DNA of 64,000 nt from Sphingomonas sp. PP-CC-1A-547 (GCF_003610375.1 NZ_RAPZ01000010.1:594161-658160); one strand, 5' to 3'; shown: positions 15,029-23,865, numbered from the stretch's first letter. Notes: generated by a model not told the origin, from the letters alone. Numbers and translations are program-made.

Positions 15029-15286
15029 CTAAAGCGCAGTAACCAGCGCCACCGCGCCGAACACCACCCCCGGGAAATTCGCCACGACGATCGGCCAGTC
15101 CCGCTTGTCCTTCAGAAACCCGTACCCGACCCACAGCGCGCAGTTCACCATCGTCGCGAACGGCTGGACCACCGATCCCTTCTGCCCCGCAAGGTTCAGC
15201 ATGATCTGGTCGATGTAAGACAAATACATCACGATCGCCGTCACGGTGGCGACCCAGCCCAGCACGAGAATGCCGCGTTCGTTCAA
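15029..15286 (-). CDS. SemiSWEET-like small membrane transporter
   Basis: This 85-aa protein has three predicted membrane helices: ILVLGWVATVTAIVMYLSYI, an amphipathic middle helix in SVVQPFATMVNCALWVGYGF, and WPIVVANFPGVVFGAVALVT. Length and helix pattern match bacterial SemiSWEET proteins, which dimerise to move sugars. The family's conserved N/W positions in helix 2 (MVNCALWVGYG) are present. It is transcribed convergently with cmk and divergently from rpsA. The substrate cannot be read from the sequence. Confidence 0.75.
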   Translation of the reverse strand: MNERGILVLGWVATVTAIVMYLSYIDQIMLNLAGQKGSVVQPFATMVNCALWVGYGFLKDKRDWPIVVANFPGVVFGAVALVTAL

Positions 15287-15562
15287 ATCTTCGCTCCTGT
15301 TGTGAGCGGCCCCTAACGAAGCAGCGGCGAACTTGCTCCGAGACGGGGTTTCGGCTATACGGAACCGTCCGGCGAGCGATGCTCGTGGAGGAAGGCGCGG
15401 AGACCCTCGAGTCTCACGCGCCGTTTTCGCATTCAGCGTCTACGTCCTCCGCGCCTCGTGCCGTCCGGATGCCGCGTTCGACGTTCGGTCGTCGCGGCAA
15501 CGAAGGCCAAGACCAGCGGACCCAACCGCTTGGCCGGAAACAGACTAGGATTACTGAATTCT
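15287..15562 (+). promoter_or_regulatory. rpsA leader with hairpin and alternative pairing
   Basis: This 276-bp region holds the promoter and 5' leader of rpsA. GGCGCGGAGAC (15394-15404) pairs with GTCTC-A-CGCGCC (15411-15422) and is followed by GTTTT, a terminator-like hairpin. The same left arm, AGGCGCGGAG (15393-15402), is also perfectly complementary to CTCCGCGCCT (15447-15456), so two folds exclude each other. Ribosomal protein S1 is known to control its own mRNA in other bacteria. A role here is inference. Confidence 0.5.
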
Positions 15563-17281
15563 ATGGCAACCCAGGTAATGCCGACCCGCGACGATTTCGC
15601 GGCGATGCTGAACGAAACGCTCGGCGACGCCGACAGCTTCGAGGGCCGCGTGGTGCATGGCACCGTGACCGGCATCGAGAACGACATGGCCGTCATCGAC
15701 GTCGGTCTGAAGTCGGAAGGCCGCGTGCCGCTTCGCGAATTCGCAGCGCCGGGCCAGAAGGCTGACCTCAAGGTCGGCGACGAAGTCGAAGTCTATGTCG
15801 ACCGCGTCGAGAACGTCCACGGCGAAGCGATGCTCAGCCGCGATCGCGCCCGTCGCGAAGCCGCATGGGACAAGCTGGAAACCGAATTCTCCAAGACGAC
15901 CCGCGTCGAAGGCGTGATCTTCGGCCGCGTGAAGGGTGGCTTCACCGTCGACCTGAACGGCGCCGTCGCATTCCTGCCCGGTTCGCAGGTCGATATCCGC
16001 CCCGTGCGCGATGTCACCCCGCTGATGGACATCCCCCAGCCGTTCCAGATCCTGAAGATGGACCGCAAGCGCGGCAACATCGTCGTGTCGCGTCGCGCCG
16101 TTCTCGAAGAGACGCGCGCAGAGCAGCGTTCGGGCCTGATCCTCAGCCTGGCCGAGGGTCAGATCATCGATGGCGTCGTCAAGAACATCACCGATTACGG
16201 TGCGTTTGTTGATCTCGGCGGCATCGATGGCCTGCTGCACGTCACCGATCTCAGCTACAAGCGCGTCGGTCACCCGAGCGAAGTCCTGAACATCGGCGAC
16301 ACCGTCAAGGTGCAGATCATCCGCATCAACAAGGACACCCAGCGCATCAGCCTCGGCATGAAGCAGCTGGAGAGCGATCCCTGGGATGGCGCGATGGTCA
16401 AGTACCCGGTCGGCGCGAAGCTCACCGGCCGTGTCACGAACATCACCGAATATGGTGCGTTCGTCGAGCTGGAAGCGGGCATCGAAGGCCTCGTCCACGT
16501 GTCGGAAATGTCCTGGACCAAGAAGAACGTCCATCCGGGCAAGATCGTGTCGACCTCGCAGGAAGTCGACGTCATGGTCCTCGAAGTCGATTCCGAGAAG
16601 CGTCGCATCTCGCTCGGCCTCAAGCAGGCTCAGGCCAATCCTTGGGAGGCGTTCGCTGCCGCCCATCCGATCGGTTCGACCGTCGAAGGCGAAGTCAAGA
16701 ACGCGACCGAGTTCGGTCTGTTCATCGGCCTCGACAACGACGTCGACGGCATGGTCCACATGTCCGACATCGCATGGGGTGTCTCGGGCGAGGACGCGCT
16801 CAACCTGCATCGCAAGGGTGAGACCGTCGAGGCTGTCGTGCTCGACATCGACGCCGAGAAGGAGCGTATCTCGCTCGGCATGAAGCAGCTCGAGCGCGGC
16901 GGGCCTTCGGCCGGTGGCATCGCAGCGGCAGGCGACAAGCTGAACAAGAACGCGATCGTTACCGTGACCGTTCTCGAAGTCCGCGACGCGGGCCTCGAAG
17001 TGCAGCAGGGCGACGATGGCGCGACTGGCTTCATCAAGCGCACGGACCTGGGTCGCGATCGCGACGAGCAGCGTCCGGAGCGTTTCCAGGTCGGCCAGAA
17101 GTTCGACGCGATGGTCACCGGCTTCGATCGTTCGAAGAAGCCGACCTTCTCGATCAAGGCCATGCAGATCTCGGAAGAGAAGCAGGCTGTCGCTCAGTAC
17201 GGTTCGTCGGACTCGGGCGCGACCCTCGGCAACATCCTGGGCGAGGCTCTCAAGGCTCGTACGGACGCCGAGAAGAAGTAA
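15563..17281 (+). CDS. rpsA: 30S ribosomal protein S1
   Basis: This 572-aa protein has six S1-type OB-fold repeats; clear repeats begin near VHGTVTGIENDMAVIDVG, VEGVIFGRVKGGFTVDL, IIDGVVKNITDYGAFVDLGG, LTGRVTNITEYGAFVELEAG and VEGEVKNATEFGLFIGL. It binds mRNA and supports initiation on structured or weak ribosome-binding sites. The ATG at 15563 begins MATQVMPTRDDFAAML, typical of alphaproteobacterial S1. A hairpin terminator follows, then ihfB. A long antisense open frame over it is a G+C artefact. Confidence 0.98.
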   Translation: MATQVMPTRDDFAAMLNETLGDADSFEGRVVHGTVTGIENDMAVIDVGLKSEGRVPLREFAAPGQKADLKVGDEVEVYVDRVENVHGEAMLSRDRARREAAWDKLETEFSKTTRVEGVIFGRVKGGFTVDLNGAVAFLPGSQVDIRPVRDVTPLMDIPQPFQILKMDRKRGNIVVSRRAVLEETRAEQRSGLILSLAEGQIIDGVVKNITDYGAFVDLGGIDGLLHVTDLSYKRVGHPSEVLNIGDTVKVQIIRINKDTQRISLGMKQLESDPWDGAMVKYPVGAKLTGRVTNITEYGAFVELEAGIEGLVHVSEMSWTKKNVHPGKIVSTSQEVDVMVLEVDSEKRRISLGLKQAQANPWEAFAAAHPIGSTVEGEVKNATEFGLFIGLDNDVDGMVHMSDIAWGVSGEDALNLHRKGETVEAVVLDIDAEKERISLGMKQLERGGPSAGGIAAAGDKLNKNAIVTVTVLEVRDAGLEVQQGDDGATGFIKRTDLGRDRDEQRPERFQVGQKFDAMVTGFDRSKKPTFSIKAMQISEEKQAVAQYGSSDSGATLGNILGEALKARTDAEKK

Positions 17282-17317
17282 GTGTTAAGAAAAGCCTAAC
17301 GGCTTATCGATGAAAAC

Positions 17318-17349
17318 GCCCGGCATGTCTCGAACATGTCGGGCTTTTT
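17318..17349 (+). terminator. Rho-independent terminator after rpsA
   Basis: An 11-bp stem (17318-17328 with 17334-17344, one G-U pair) closes a 5-base loop and is followed by TTTTTA. It lies 37 bp after the rpsA stop. Confidence 0.92.
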
Positions 17350-17456
17350 ATTGTCAGATCCACTTTGGTTTTTGACTGTTCGGTAATAAGTGCTAATGCC
17401 TCGCAGGTTGACCTGTATCAATCTGTACGCGTTTTTTTAGATGGGCGGGGGCTCGA

Positions 17457-17735
17457 ATGATCCGATCTGAACTGGTCCTTAAGATCGCCGAGGCGCATCC
17501 GGACCTACAGCCTAACGAAGTGGAGCTGATCGTCAGCACCTTCTTCGACGAGATATCCAAGCGACTGGCCGCCGACGGTCGAGTCGAACTGCGCGGTTTC
17601 GGTGCATTCTCCACGCGTGCGCGCGATGCGCGGACCGGCCGCAACCCGCGTACCGGCGAAGTCGTCGAGGTCGAGGCCAAGCGCGTGCCCTATTTCAAGC
17701 CGGGCAAGGAAATGCGCTCACGCCTGAACGTGTGA
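17457..17735 (+). CDS. ihfB: Integration host factor beta subunit
   Basis: This 92-aa HU/IHF-family protein bends DNA as a heterodimer with IhfA. The N-terminus [18 protein letters not shown] and the beta-arm region [20 protein letters not shown] are diagnostic of the beta subunit, with FKPGKEMR at the end. It follows rpsA behind a terminator, with its own AT-rich upstream region. In related genomes lapA usually comes next. Here lapA is about 18 kb away and a tRNA-Leu follows instead. IHF would also be a cofactor for the island integrases. Confidence 0.95.
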   Translation: MIRSELVLKIAEAHPDLQPNEVELIVSTFFDEISKRLAADGRVELRGFGAFSTRARDARTGRNPRTGEVVEVEAKRVPYFKPGKEMRSRLNV

Positions 17736-17835
17736 GCGGTACCATTGCGCGGGACCGTAGACAGTCGAAGAATATGCTGCCGGCCTGGCAAGATGGGTTG
17801 ACGCTGCGCGCGACCTCGTCTTGTTGGGCGCGTGT

Positions 17836-17919
17836 GCGGACGTGGCGAAACCGGTAGACGCAGGAGACTTAAAATCTCCCTCCCTAGGAGTGCGGGTTCG
17901 AGTCCCGCCGTCCGCACCA
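17836..17919 (+). tRNA. tRNA-Leu(UAA)
   Basis: The cloverleaf has acceptor GCGGACG/CGTCCGC, anticodon stem GGAGA/TCTCC with loop CTTAAAA giving anticodon TAA, a variable arm (CCTCCCTAGGAG) of class II type, T-arm GCGGGTTCGAGTCCCGC and an encoded CCA at 17917-17919. It stands at the left edge of the block that separates ihfB from lapA, a possible integration hotspot, though no integrase accompanies it. Confidence 0.97.
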
Positions 17920-17952
17920 ATCCTATTTATCTCACCGGACCTGCCTGACCGC

Positions 17953-19005
17953 TCATCGGTTGGCGCCACTGGGTTGCTGGTAATCGATCTTGGCGATGTT
18001 GAAGCCGGGAACGCCGATCGACAGCGTTCCGGCCTTTACCCCCTCGACGGCCAGCATCCCGGCGCGACGACCTGCCGTCCAGCGCTGTTCGATCGTGGGG
18101 CCTGAGAAATCTAGCGCCTTGCCGGCGACTTCATCGGCCTGCTCGGTATAGGCGAGTCGGACCAGCGACAGCGCGAAATCCTCGCGGCCGGCATGCGCCG
18201 CCTGCCATCGTTCGATCGTGCGGCGGGATTGCGCGGCGAAGATCAGATCCTGCATGCGGCTCGTCGCCTCGCCCAATGTCGTTGGGCGCGGACCGTGGAG
18301 CGGCAAGAGGTCGACCGCGATACAGAGTGTCGGTCGCGGTGGCGGTTCGCTGAGGACCGGATCGAGCGGCAGGTTCGCGGACAGGCCGCCGTCGACCACC
18401 CAACGTCCTTCGATCTCGACCGGCGGGAAGGCGACCGGCACTGCGGCGCTGGCACGGATATGATCGGGTCCGATTTCCATCGTGACGCTGTCGAACACGA
18501 CGTCGTCGCCGGTTTCGAGGTCGACGGCGGTCGCGGTGTAGCGGCACGAGCTGGCGTTGAGGCACTCGAAGTCGACCAGCCTCTCCAGCGTTGTCGCGAG
18601 TTGGTCGGTTTCGAAGATCGACGGCTGGCTGTCCGTCCACGGAGTCACTGCGGAGAACATCGGTCCGAAGATGCCGGGGCGACCGAGCGTTGCGGCCCAG
18701 CCCACCGCGTTCGTGCGGCGGCTGGTTTCGAGGGCACTCAACCACGGAAGGGTAAGCGCTCCGGACGGTGCGGGTCGCCAGAACGTCCGCAATTTTTCGA
18801 TCCGACGATCGGGAGCGGAACCGGCGATCAGGGCTCCGTTGATCGCACCGATCGATGCGCCGATGATCCAGTCCGGTTGGAGATCGTGCTCATGCAGTGC
18901 TTCGTAGACGCCCGCCTCGAACGCGCCGAGCGCGTTGCCGCCGCTGAGGACTAGTGCGACGTCGAAGTCGCGCGCGGCCCCTGCCCGTTCGACGTCAGGT
19001 GTCAC
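17953..19005 (-). CDS. Patatin-like phospholipase
   Basis: This 350-aa protein (GTG start at 19005) is a serine lipid acyl hydrolase. LSGGNALGAFEAGVYEAL contains the oxyanion loop. The nucleophile elbow is GASIGAINGAL (GxSxG), and the catalytic Asp is in VDGGLSANLPLDP. No signal peptide is visible. The GTGA overlap with the upstream SDR stop shows they form one transcription unit together with the HAD gene. Physiological substrate is unknown; a membrane phospholipid role is likely from the family. Confidence 0.92.
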   Translation of the reverse strand: MTPDVERAGAARDFDVALVLSGGNALGAFEAGVYEALHEHDLQPDWIIGASIGAINGALIAGSAPDRRIEKLRTFWRPAPSGALTLPWLSALETSRRTNAVGWAATLGRPGIFGPMFSAVTPWTDSQPSIFETDQLATTLERLVDFECLNASSCRYTATAVDLETGDDVVFDSVTMEIGPDHIRASAAVPVAFPPVEIEGRWVVDGGLSANLPLDPVLSEPPPRPTLCIAVDLLPLHGPRPTTLGEATSRMQDLIFAAQSRRTIERWQAAHAGREDFALSLVRLAYTEQADEVAGKALDFSGPTIEQRWTAGRRAGMLAVEGVKAGTLSIGVPGFNIAKIDYQQPSGANR

Positions 19006-20018
19006 CGGCTTGTGTCCTTCGGCCGGCTGAGCGCGACCGCTATCCCGGCTCCGACGACACCGAGCAACAGAATGGCGGGGTGGAGTTTCTGTGCCTGCAA
19101 CACGGTGCTCGATTTCCGCGCGTGGACGTCTTGGCTTCCGCGCAACGCATCGACGCGCGGCTCATAGAGGTTGTCGCGACGCGCCGGGTCGCCGGGATCG
19201 TCCGGCTTCTGCTGCGCGACGGTGCCGACCAGTTCCATGATCTTGTCGCTCAACCGTGGCGCGGCGCGCGATAGGAGCGAGGACAACAGCCCCCCGCCCC
19301 CGGCATACAGCGTGCGCCGCGGCGTTCCGCAGGCGAACAATACCGCATCGGCGACGACCGAGGGCGCGTAAAGCGGCGGCGGCAGGCGTGGTGGCTGGTC
19401 CATGAAATTGCGCGCGTGCTCGGGGAATGGCGTGTCGATCGCGCCGGGCTTGATCAGCGTCACCGAGATCGCGGCGCCCTCCTGCTCCAGTTCCATCCGC
19501 AGCGTATCGGTCAGCGCCTGCACCGCATGCTTGGTCGCGCAATATGGTCCCTGCTCGACGATCGCGCGGTCGCTGAGGATCGACCCGACGTTGATGATGG
19601 CGCCGCCGCCACGGCTCCGCAGATGCCGCGCGGCGACCAGCGATCCGTGCAGCACGCCGAAATAGTTGACGTCGAATACCCGGCGGTGATCGGCGACCGG
19701 GACCTGCTCGAGCGTGCCGTAGGTGCCGGCGCCGGCATTGTTGACCCAGCTGTCGAACCCGCCGAACGCTTTGATCGCGACGGCGGCGACCCGCTCGACC
19801 GCGGCCATGTCGCTGACGTCCGCGGCGCAGATCGCGATGCGTCCGCCATCGGCGGACAGGCGATCGCGCAGGGCCTCCAGTGCCGCTTCGTTGCGCGCGG
19901 TCGCGACGACGGCGGCACCGCGTTTCACGGCCTCTTCGACGATCGCGAGGCCATTACCGCTGGTTGCGCCGGTGACGACGATGATCTGATCGCGGAGGGG
20001 TTTCAGGGTGATGGCCAT
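19002..20018 (-). CDS. Short-chain dehydrogenase/reductase with C-terminal membrane anchor
   Basis: This 338-aa NAD(P)-dependent SDR has the nucleotide motif VVTGATSGNGLA, NNAGAGTYG, a catalytic Ser in NVGSILSD and Tyr/Lys in YCATK. It is longer than classical SDRs (about 250) because of a C-terminal extension ending in one membrane helix (HPAILLLGVVGAGIAVAL) and a short basic tail. The start MAITLKPLRDQIIVVTG at 20018 fits the family. It overlaps the patatin gene by 4 bp and follows the HAD gene by 5 bp, so all three are cotranscribed. Substrate unknown. Confidence 0.92.
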   Translation of the reverse strand: MAITLKPLRDQIIVVTGATSGNGLAIVEEAVKRGAAVVATARNEAALEALRDRLSADGGRIAICAADVSDMAAVERVAAVAIKAFGGFDSWVNNAGAGTYGTLEQVPVADHRRVFDVNYFGVLHGSLVAARHLRSRGGGAIINVGSILSDRAIVEQGPYCATKHAVQALTDTLRMELEQEGAAISVTLIKPGAIDTPFPEHARNFMDQPPRLPPPLYAPSVVADAVLFACGTPRRTLYAGGGGLLSSLLSRAAPRLSDKIMELVGTVAQQKPDDPGDPARRDNLYEPRVDALRGSQDVHARKSSTVLQAQKLHPAILLLGVVGAGIAVALSRPKDTSR

Positions 20019-20023
20019 GGCGA

Positions 20024-20689
20024 TCAGCGTCCCAGCGGCGAGGTTGCGTAGCTGGCGAGCAGGGCCGCCACGTCGTCGTAGATCGCGATCGCGCCTGCCG
20101 ACTGAAGTTGCTCGTCCTTGAACTTGCCCGATCGGACCGCGACCGCGGCAATCCCGCATTTGGCCGCGGCCTCGATGTCGTAGGGCGTGTCGCCGACGAC
20201 GATCACCTCGGTGGGATCGATGTTCGGCAGCTTCTTGAGCGCGGTCGCGAAGATGTCGGGGGCGGGCTTGGTCTTCTCGACGTCGTCGCTGCTCGTTGTC
20301 GTGGCGATCAGGTCGCGTGCGTCGAGCAGGTCTATGTAATGGTCGAGTTCTGCCTCGGAGGCGGACGATGCCAGTACGACCTGCTGCCCGAGACCATGCG
20401 CGTGCGCCAGCAGGTCGTGCGCCTGCGCGAACGGCTTGGCGGTCTCCAGGTATTTCGCCTTGAAGATCGCGCCGTGCGTGTCGCCGAGCTTTTCCTGCTG
20501 CTCCTCGTCCGCGTCGGGCAGCAGCGTCGGCACGAGCATGTCGGTACCCTTGCCGATCTGGTCGTGGATCACCTGCCGGTCGAACGACCCACCGACGGTC
20601 GCGAACGCCTCCTCCCAGGCGAGTACGTGCATGTCGTTGGTGTCGACCAGCGTACCATCGATGTCGAAGAGAATGGCTTTGATCTGCAT
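20024..20689 (-). CDS. HAD-superfamily hydrolase (phosphoglycolate phosphatase-like)
   Basis: This 221-aa protein has all four HAD motifs: the nucleophile motif FDIDGTLVDTND at the N-terminus, SS in VLASSASEAEL, Lys in KTKPAPDIF and acidic motif IVVGDTPYDIEAA. A helical cap (about 20-85) marks subfamily IA, which includes phosphoglycolate phosphatase and beta-phosphoglucomutase. The ATG at 20689 gives MQIKAILFDIDGT. It is the first gene of the HAD-SDR-patatin unit. The exact substrate is not predictable. Confidence 0.9.
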   Translation of the reverse strand: MQIKAILFDIDGTLVDTNDMHVLAWEEAFATVGGSFDRQVIHDQIGKGTDMLVPTLLPDADEEQQEKLGDTHGAIFKAKYLETAKPFAQAHDLLAHAHGLGQQVVLASSASEAELDHYIDLLDARDLIATTTSSDDVEKTKPAPDIFATALKKLPNIDPTEVIVVGDTPYDIEAAAKCGIAAVAVRSGKFKDEQLQSAGAIAIYDDVAALLASYATSPLGR

Positions 20690-21237
20690 GAGGCTATCCC
20701 GGATCTGAAATCGTGCACCCGCCCGTCGGAACGCCGCGGCGCCGTGCAAGGCGTGGCGGGCGAACGGCGTCGACAGACTGCAATAGCGTCCTAACGGTCC
20801 ACACTCCGAATTGGCCCCGGCGTCCGCGAACTTGGTAGGGCGATCGCCGTTGCGCAGAGCAAGCCGCAGCATCAATGTCGCAACCGCAACGATGTCGCAG
20901 AGCGATCAAGCTCCACAAGTCCTTACGATTTATGGACTTTCATTGTATAATCTCGATTTAGTTTAAGTTCATCGATATTGATCACAATCAACATGAAATT
21001 TTAACTGCGGATATTGGCGTGACGCAGGAACGATGACGCCACTTTGATCGCTATACTCCCCGGGATACGTTCACGCTGACGGCGACGACGCGGAAACGTC
21101 GCGGCCGAGACTTCGTGGCGACAGTGCATAGTGTTGATGATGATCAGGCGGCGTTTGCGCCATTGCCGAGTCATGTCTGACGCGATGTCGTGTCGTGCGT
21201 GAGCACTAGGCTGCAATTCTATGACGGAGATCTTCTG
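20690..21237. promoter_or_regulatory. Divergent intergenic region with AT-rich promoter patch
   Basis: This 548-bp gap between the HAD gene (leftward) and the alcohol dehydrogenase (rightward) has no supported gene. An AT-rich island at 20917-21001 stands out: AAGTCC (20917-20922) inverted to GGACTT (20934-20939), a TATAAT at 20946-20951, and TTGAT-CACA-ATCAA nearby. These suggest a regulated promoter. A 57-codon leftward frame ending at 21001 has weak coding character and is not called. Confidence 0.5.
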
Positions 21238-22410
21238 ATGCGCGCACTTGTTTGGCATGGAAAAGGCGATGTTCGGGTCGATACTGTTGCAGATCCCGAG
21301 ATCAAGCATCCGCGCGATGCGATCATCAAGGTCACGGCCTGCGCGATCTGTGGGTCCGATCTTCATCTGCTCGACGGATACCAGCCGACGATGCAGGCGG
21401 GCGACATCTTGGGCCACGAGAACATGGGCGTCGTCGTCGCACTCGGCTCCGAAGTGACCAATTTGAAGATCGGCGACCGCGTCGTCGTGCCGTTCACGAT
21501 CAGCTGCGGCGATTGCTTCTTTTGTCGCAAGGGCCTGTTCTCGGCATGCGAGCGGACGAACCCGAATGCGGAGATGGCGATCAAGGCGATGGGCCATTCG
21601 CCCGCCGGCCTGTTCGGGTTTAGCCACATGCTGGGCGGTTATTGCGGTGGCCAGGCCGAGTATCTGCGCGTGCCGATGGCCGATATCGGCCCGATCAAGG
21701 TGCCCGACAGCGTCACCGACGAGCAGGCGCTGTTCCTCTCCGACATCTTCCCGACCGGCTATATGGCCGCCGAGAATGCGCAGATCGAGCCGGGCGATAC
21801 CGTGGCGATCTGGGGTTGCGGTCCGGTCGGCCAGTTCGCGATCCGATCGGCGCTGATGCTGGGCGCGGGCCGCGTGATCGCGATCGACGAGGTGCCCGAG
21901 CGTCTGGCGATGGCCGAGGCTGGCGGTGCGGAGACGATCAACTTCGCCGAGGTCGACAGCGTCTATGACGAACTCCAGTTCCGCACCAAGGGCCGCGGCC
22001 CCGACAGCTGCATCGACGCGGTGGGCGCAGAGGCTTCGGGTCATGGCGCGATGGATGCGGTGATCGACAAGGTAAAGGCGGCGACGTTCCTCGCCACCGA
22101 CCGCGTCCATGTGCTGCGCGAGGCGATCATGAGCTGCCGGATGGGCGGTACGGTGTCGATCCCCGGCGTCTATGTTGGGATGGGCGACAAGATCCCGATC
22201 GGCGCGATGATGAACAAGGGGCTGACGATCAAGACCGGCCAGACGCACGTCCAGGCCTATACCAAGCCGCTGCTCGCGCGGATCGAGGCGGGCGACATCG
22301 ACCCGAGCTTCGTCGTGACGCACCCGGCCAGCCTCGAGGATGCGCCCGAAATGTACCAGAAGTTCCGCGACAAGCAGGACGGGGTCATCAAGGTCGTGCT
22401 CCGGCCGTAA
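21238..22410 (+). CDS. Zinc-dependent alcohol dehydrogenase (formaldehyde dehydrogenase-like)
   Basis: This 390-aa medium-chain dehydrogenase keeps the catalytic zinc ligands (Cys in [15 protein letters not shown], His in GHENMG), a structural-zinc loop [15 protein letters not shown] and an NAD site [10 protein letters not shown]. The long insert after the zinc lobe and the sequence [14 protein letters not shown] segment near 260 place it with glutathione-independent formaldehyde/alcohol dehydrogenases. The ATG at 21238 has GGAG at good spacing. A strong terminator follows. It may be part of stress or C1 detoxification; substrate is inferred only. Confidence 0.92.
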   Translation: MRALVWHGKGDVRVDTVADPEIKHPRDAIIKVTACAICGSDLHLLDGYQPTMQAGDILGHENMGVVVALGSEVTNLKIGDRVVVPFTISCGDCFFCRKGLFSACERTNPNAEMAIKAMGHSPAGLFGFSHMLGGYCGGQAEYLRVPMADIGPIKVPDSVTDEQALFLSDIFPTGYMAAENAQIEPGDTVAIWGCGPVGQFAIRSALMLGAGRVIAIDEVPERLAMAEAGGAETINFAEVDSVYDELQFRTKGRGPDSCIDAVGAEASGHGAMDAVIDKVKAATFLATDRVHVLREAIMSCRMGGTVSIPGVYVGMGDKIPIGAMMNKGLTIKTGQTHVQAYTKPLLARIEAGDIDPSFVVTHPASLEDAPEMYQKFRDKQDGVIKVVLRP

Positions 22411-22419
22411 CCCCTCCTC

Positions 22420-22458
22420 GGCCCGGTCCGCTCCCGGCGAGCGGACCGGGCCGGTTTT
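22420..22458 (+). terminator. Rho-independent terminator after the alcohol dehydrogenase
   Basis: A perfect 13-bp G+C stem (22420-22432 with 22440-22452) and a 7-base loop are followed by GGTTTTT. It begins 9 bp past the stop codon. Confidence 0.93.
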
Positions 22459-22487
22459 TGATCCGCTACATTCAGAAGGACATACCG

Positions 22488-22946
22488 ATGAGTGACAAGG
22501 TTCATACCCCCGTTCCCGGCAATCCAGCGAGCAAGGGCGCACCGGACGGCGTCTCGGACTCGCCACGCGGCAACGATGACGTCCACGGCCGCAGCGAAGG
22601 CGGCGAGAGCGGTGGTGGGTCCTATCCCAACCCGCATGCCGGCAAGACCGAGACGAACACCGGCTTCATGGCGCATGGCGGCCAGACCGACATCGCCTAT
22701 CACGGCGGTGGTCAGGCCGGCGAAGATGGCGGCAATGCCGGAAACGGTGTCGCAGGCTCGGATGGCGGTGACCGCACGACGATCGCCGCCGACCCCGATG
22801 CGGATCGCGAGCCCCATGTGATCGCTGGCGAAGGTCGCACGATCGAGGTCGTCGAGACATCGGGCATCGCCGAGGCCGAGGCCAGCGGCAAGATCGGCAC
22901 CGATGCCAACTACGAGAACGAGCAGAAGCAGCCCGGCGCCGGCTGA
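22488..22946 (+). CDS. Gly/Asp-rich hydrophilic protein, unknown
   Basis: This 152-aa protein is almost devoid of hydrophobic core residues and probably disordered. It has Gly-rich segments (GESGGGSYPNPHAGKTETNT, QAGEDGGNAGNGVAGSDGG). No signal peptide or known motif is seen. An AGAAGGA precedes the ATG at 22488. It lies just upstream of a DUF892 ferritin-like gene, and such hydrophilic proteins often accompany general-stress genes in sphingomonads, so a desiccation or stress role is conceivable. I do not recognise the family. Confidence 0.75.
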   Translation: MSDKVHTPVPGNPASKGAPDGVSDSPRGNDDVHGRSEGGESGGGSYPNPHAGKTETNTGFMAHGGQTDIAYHGGGQAGEDGGNAGNGVAGSDGGDRTTIAADPDADREPHVIAGEGRTIEVVETSGIAEAEASGKIGTDANYENEQKQPGAG

Positions 22947-23029
22947 GGTCGCCGCGCCCAAGTCTGCATTTCCCGCAATTCCAAACCAGCCGCCGCGCAT
23001 TCCGCCGGTGAGCCCATAAGGATGATCCC

Positions 23030-23539
23030 ATGTCTGCACCCGAAGATCTCCAGGAAATCTACACCGACGAGCTGAAGGACCTGTGGTCCGCGAACGACCA
23101 GATGAAGAAGGTACTGAAGAAGATCACGTCGAAGGCGAGCGACGCATCGCTGAAGGACATGCTGACCAAGTCGCAGGCGGATATCGAGAAGCATACCGAC
23201 CTGCTCAAGGACCTGATCGCGTCGAACGACGAGAAGGTCTCGAAGGAGCATTGCAAGGGCATGGAAGGCCTCGTCGCCGAAGCCACCAAGCATGTGCTCG
23301 AAGAAGGTCCCGAAAAGGGTCCGCTGCTCGATGTGATGATCATCGCACAGTATCAGCGGATGACGCATTACGGGATCGCCGGGTTCGGCACGGCGACGGC
23401 GTACGCCAAGGCGCTGGGTCTCAAGGACGACCACAAGAAGCTGAGCGCGGCCACCAAGGACATCTACGGTGGTGATGAATATATGACGAAGCTCGCCGAA
23501 ACGACCGTCAACATCGACGCCGAAGACGAAGACGAATAA
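23030..23539 (+). CDS. DUF892 (YciE/YciF) ferritin-like protein
   Basis: This 169-aa four-helix protein matches the DUF892 family: LQEIYTDELKDLWSANDQM, AQADIEKHTDLL-type helix 2, a CKGMEGLVAEA segment and QYQRMTHYGIAGFGTATAYA. Glu and His residues (E8, E13, H in KHTD, H in THYG) could form a diiron site as in ferritin-like proteins. Members are induced by stress in enterobacteria. The acidic tail DAEDEDE is unusual. It stands between two small genes of unknown function in one direction, with a hairpin just after its stop. Confidence 0.92.
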   Translation: MSAPEDLQEIYTDELKDLWSANDQMKKVLKKITSKASDASLKDMLTKSQADIEKHTDLLKDLIASNDEKVSKEHCKGMEGLVAEATKHVLEEGPEKGPLLDVMIIAQYQRMTHYGIAGFGTATAYAKALGLKDDHKKLSAATKDIYGGDEYMTKLAETTVNIDAEDEDE

Positions 23540-23545
23540 CGTCGA

Positions 23546-23574
23546 ATGCCCGCCGGCATGCAGTCGGCGGGCAT
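23546..23574 (+). terminator. Hairpin after the DUF892 gene
   Basis: A perfect 10-bp stem (23546-23555 with 23565-23574) with a 9-base loop lies 7 bp after the stop. No U-run follows, so it may act as a stabiliser or a Rho-assisted end. Confidence 0.6.
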
Positions 23575-23613
23575 CCGCATCCCATACAATGCTGGACGGA
23601 AGAGACGAGATCC

Positions 23614-23865
23614 ATGACGACCTATCCGCTGAGTGAGCCAGCCACGATCTACCGCACCGACACATCGGGTGGGGAGCGGAAGAGCGTTGCGCGCGGGTCT
23701 TTGGCCGACTGTGCCGACATTCTGGCCGGTTGGTCGTCGGAGGATCGCGCTACGGTCGAGATCGAGGTGGACGACATGGCACTGCGCTATGGATCGGACG
23801 AGATCGAGGAGCTTCTCCAGTTCCTGCGCGAGGAAGAGGCCGATCGGAAGTCTCCCGCCGGATGA
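23614..23865 (+). CDS. Hypothetical 83-aa acidic protein
   Basis: The N-terminal half looks like beta strands (ATIYRTDTSGGERKSVARGS). The C-terminal half is acidic and helical (SDEIEELLQFLREEEADRK). A GGA-rich stretch about 10-20 nt upstream of the ATG at 23614 could serve as ribosome-binding site. No family recognised. It lies in the stress-type cluster with the DUF892 gene and is convergent with the phospholipase C gene, 48 bp away. Coding is supported by the strong codon-position G+C bias. Confidence 0.65.
   Translation: MTTYPLSEPATIYRTDTSGGERKSVARGSLADCADILAGWSSEDRATVEIEVDDMALRYGSDEIEELLQFLREEEADRKSPAG

Noticed and set aside
15551..16810. Long open frame on the minus strand across rpsA (419 codons)
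   Set aside because: It is antisense to a certain gene, has no recognisable domain, and follows from strong G+C at codon third positions.
21001..21172. 57-codon minus-strand frame left of the alcohol dehydrogenase
   Set aside because: Arg-rich translation (RRRRQRERIPGS) could be a remnant, but there is no ribosome site and no recognised relative.
22411..23665. Minus-strand frames opposite the Gly-rich and DUF892 genes
   Set aside because: No family matches, and the plus-strand genes have ribosome sites, terminators and (for DUF892) clear homology.
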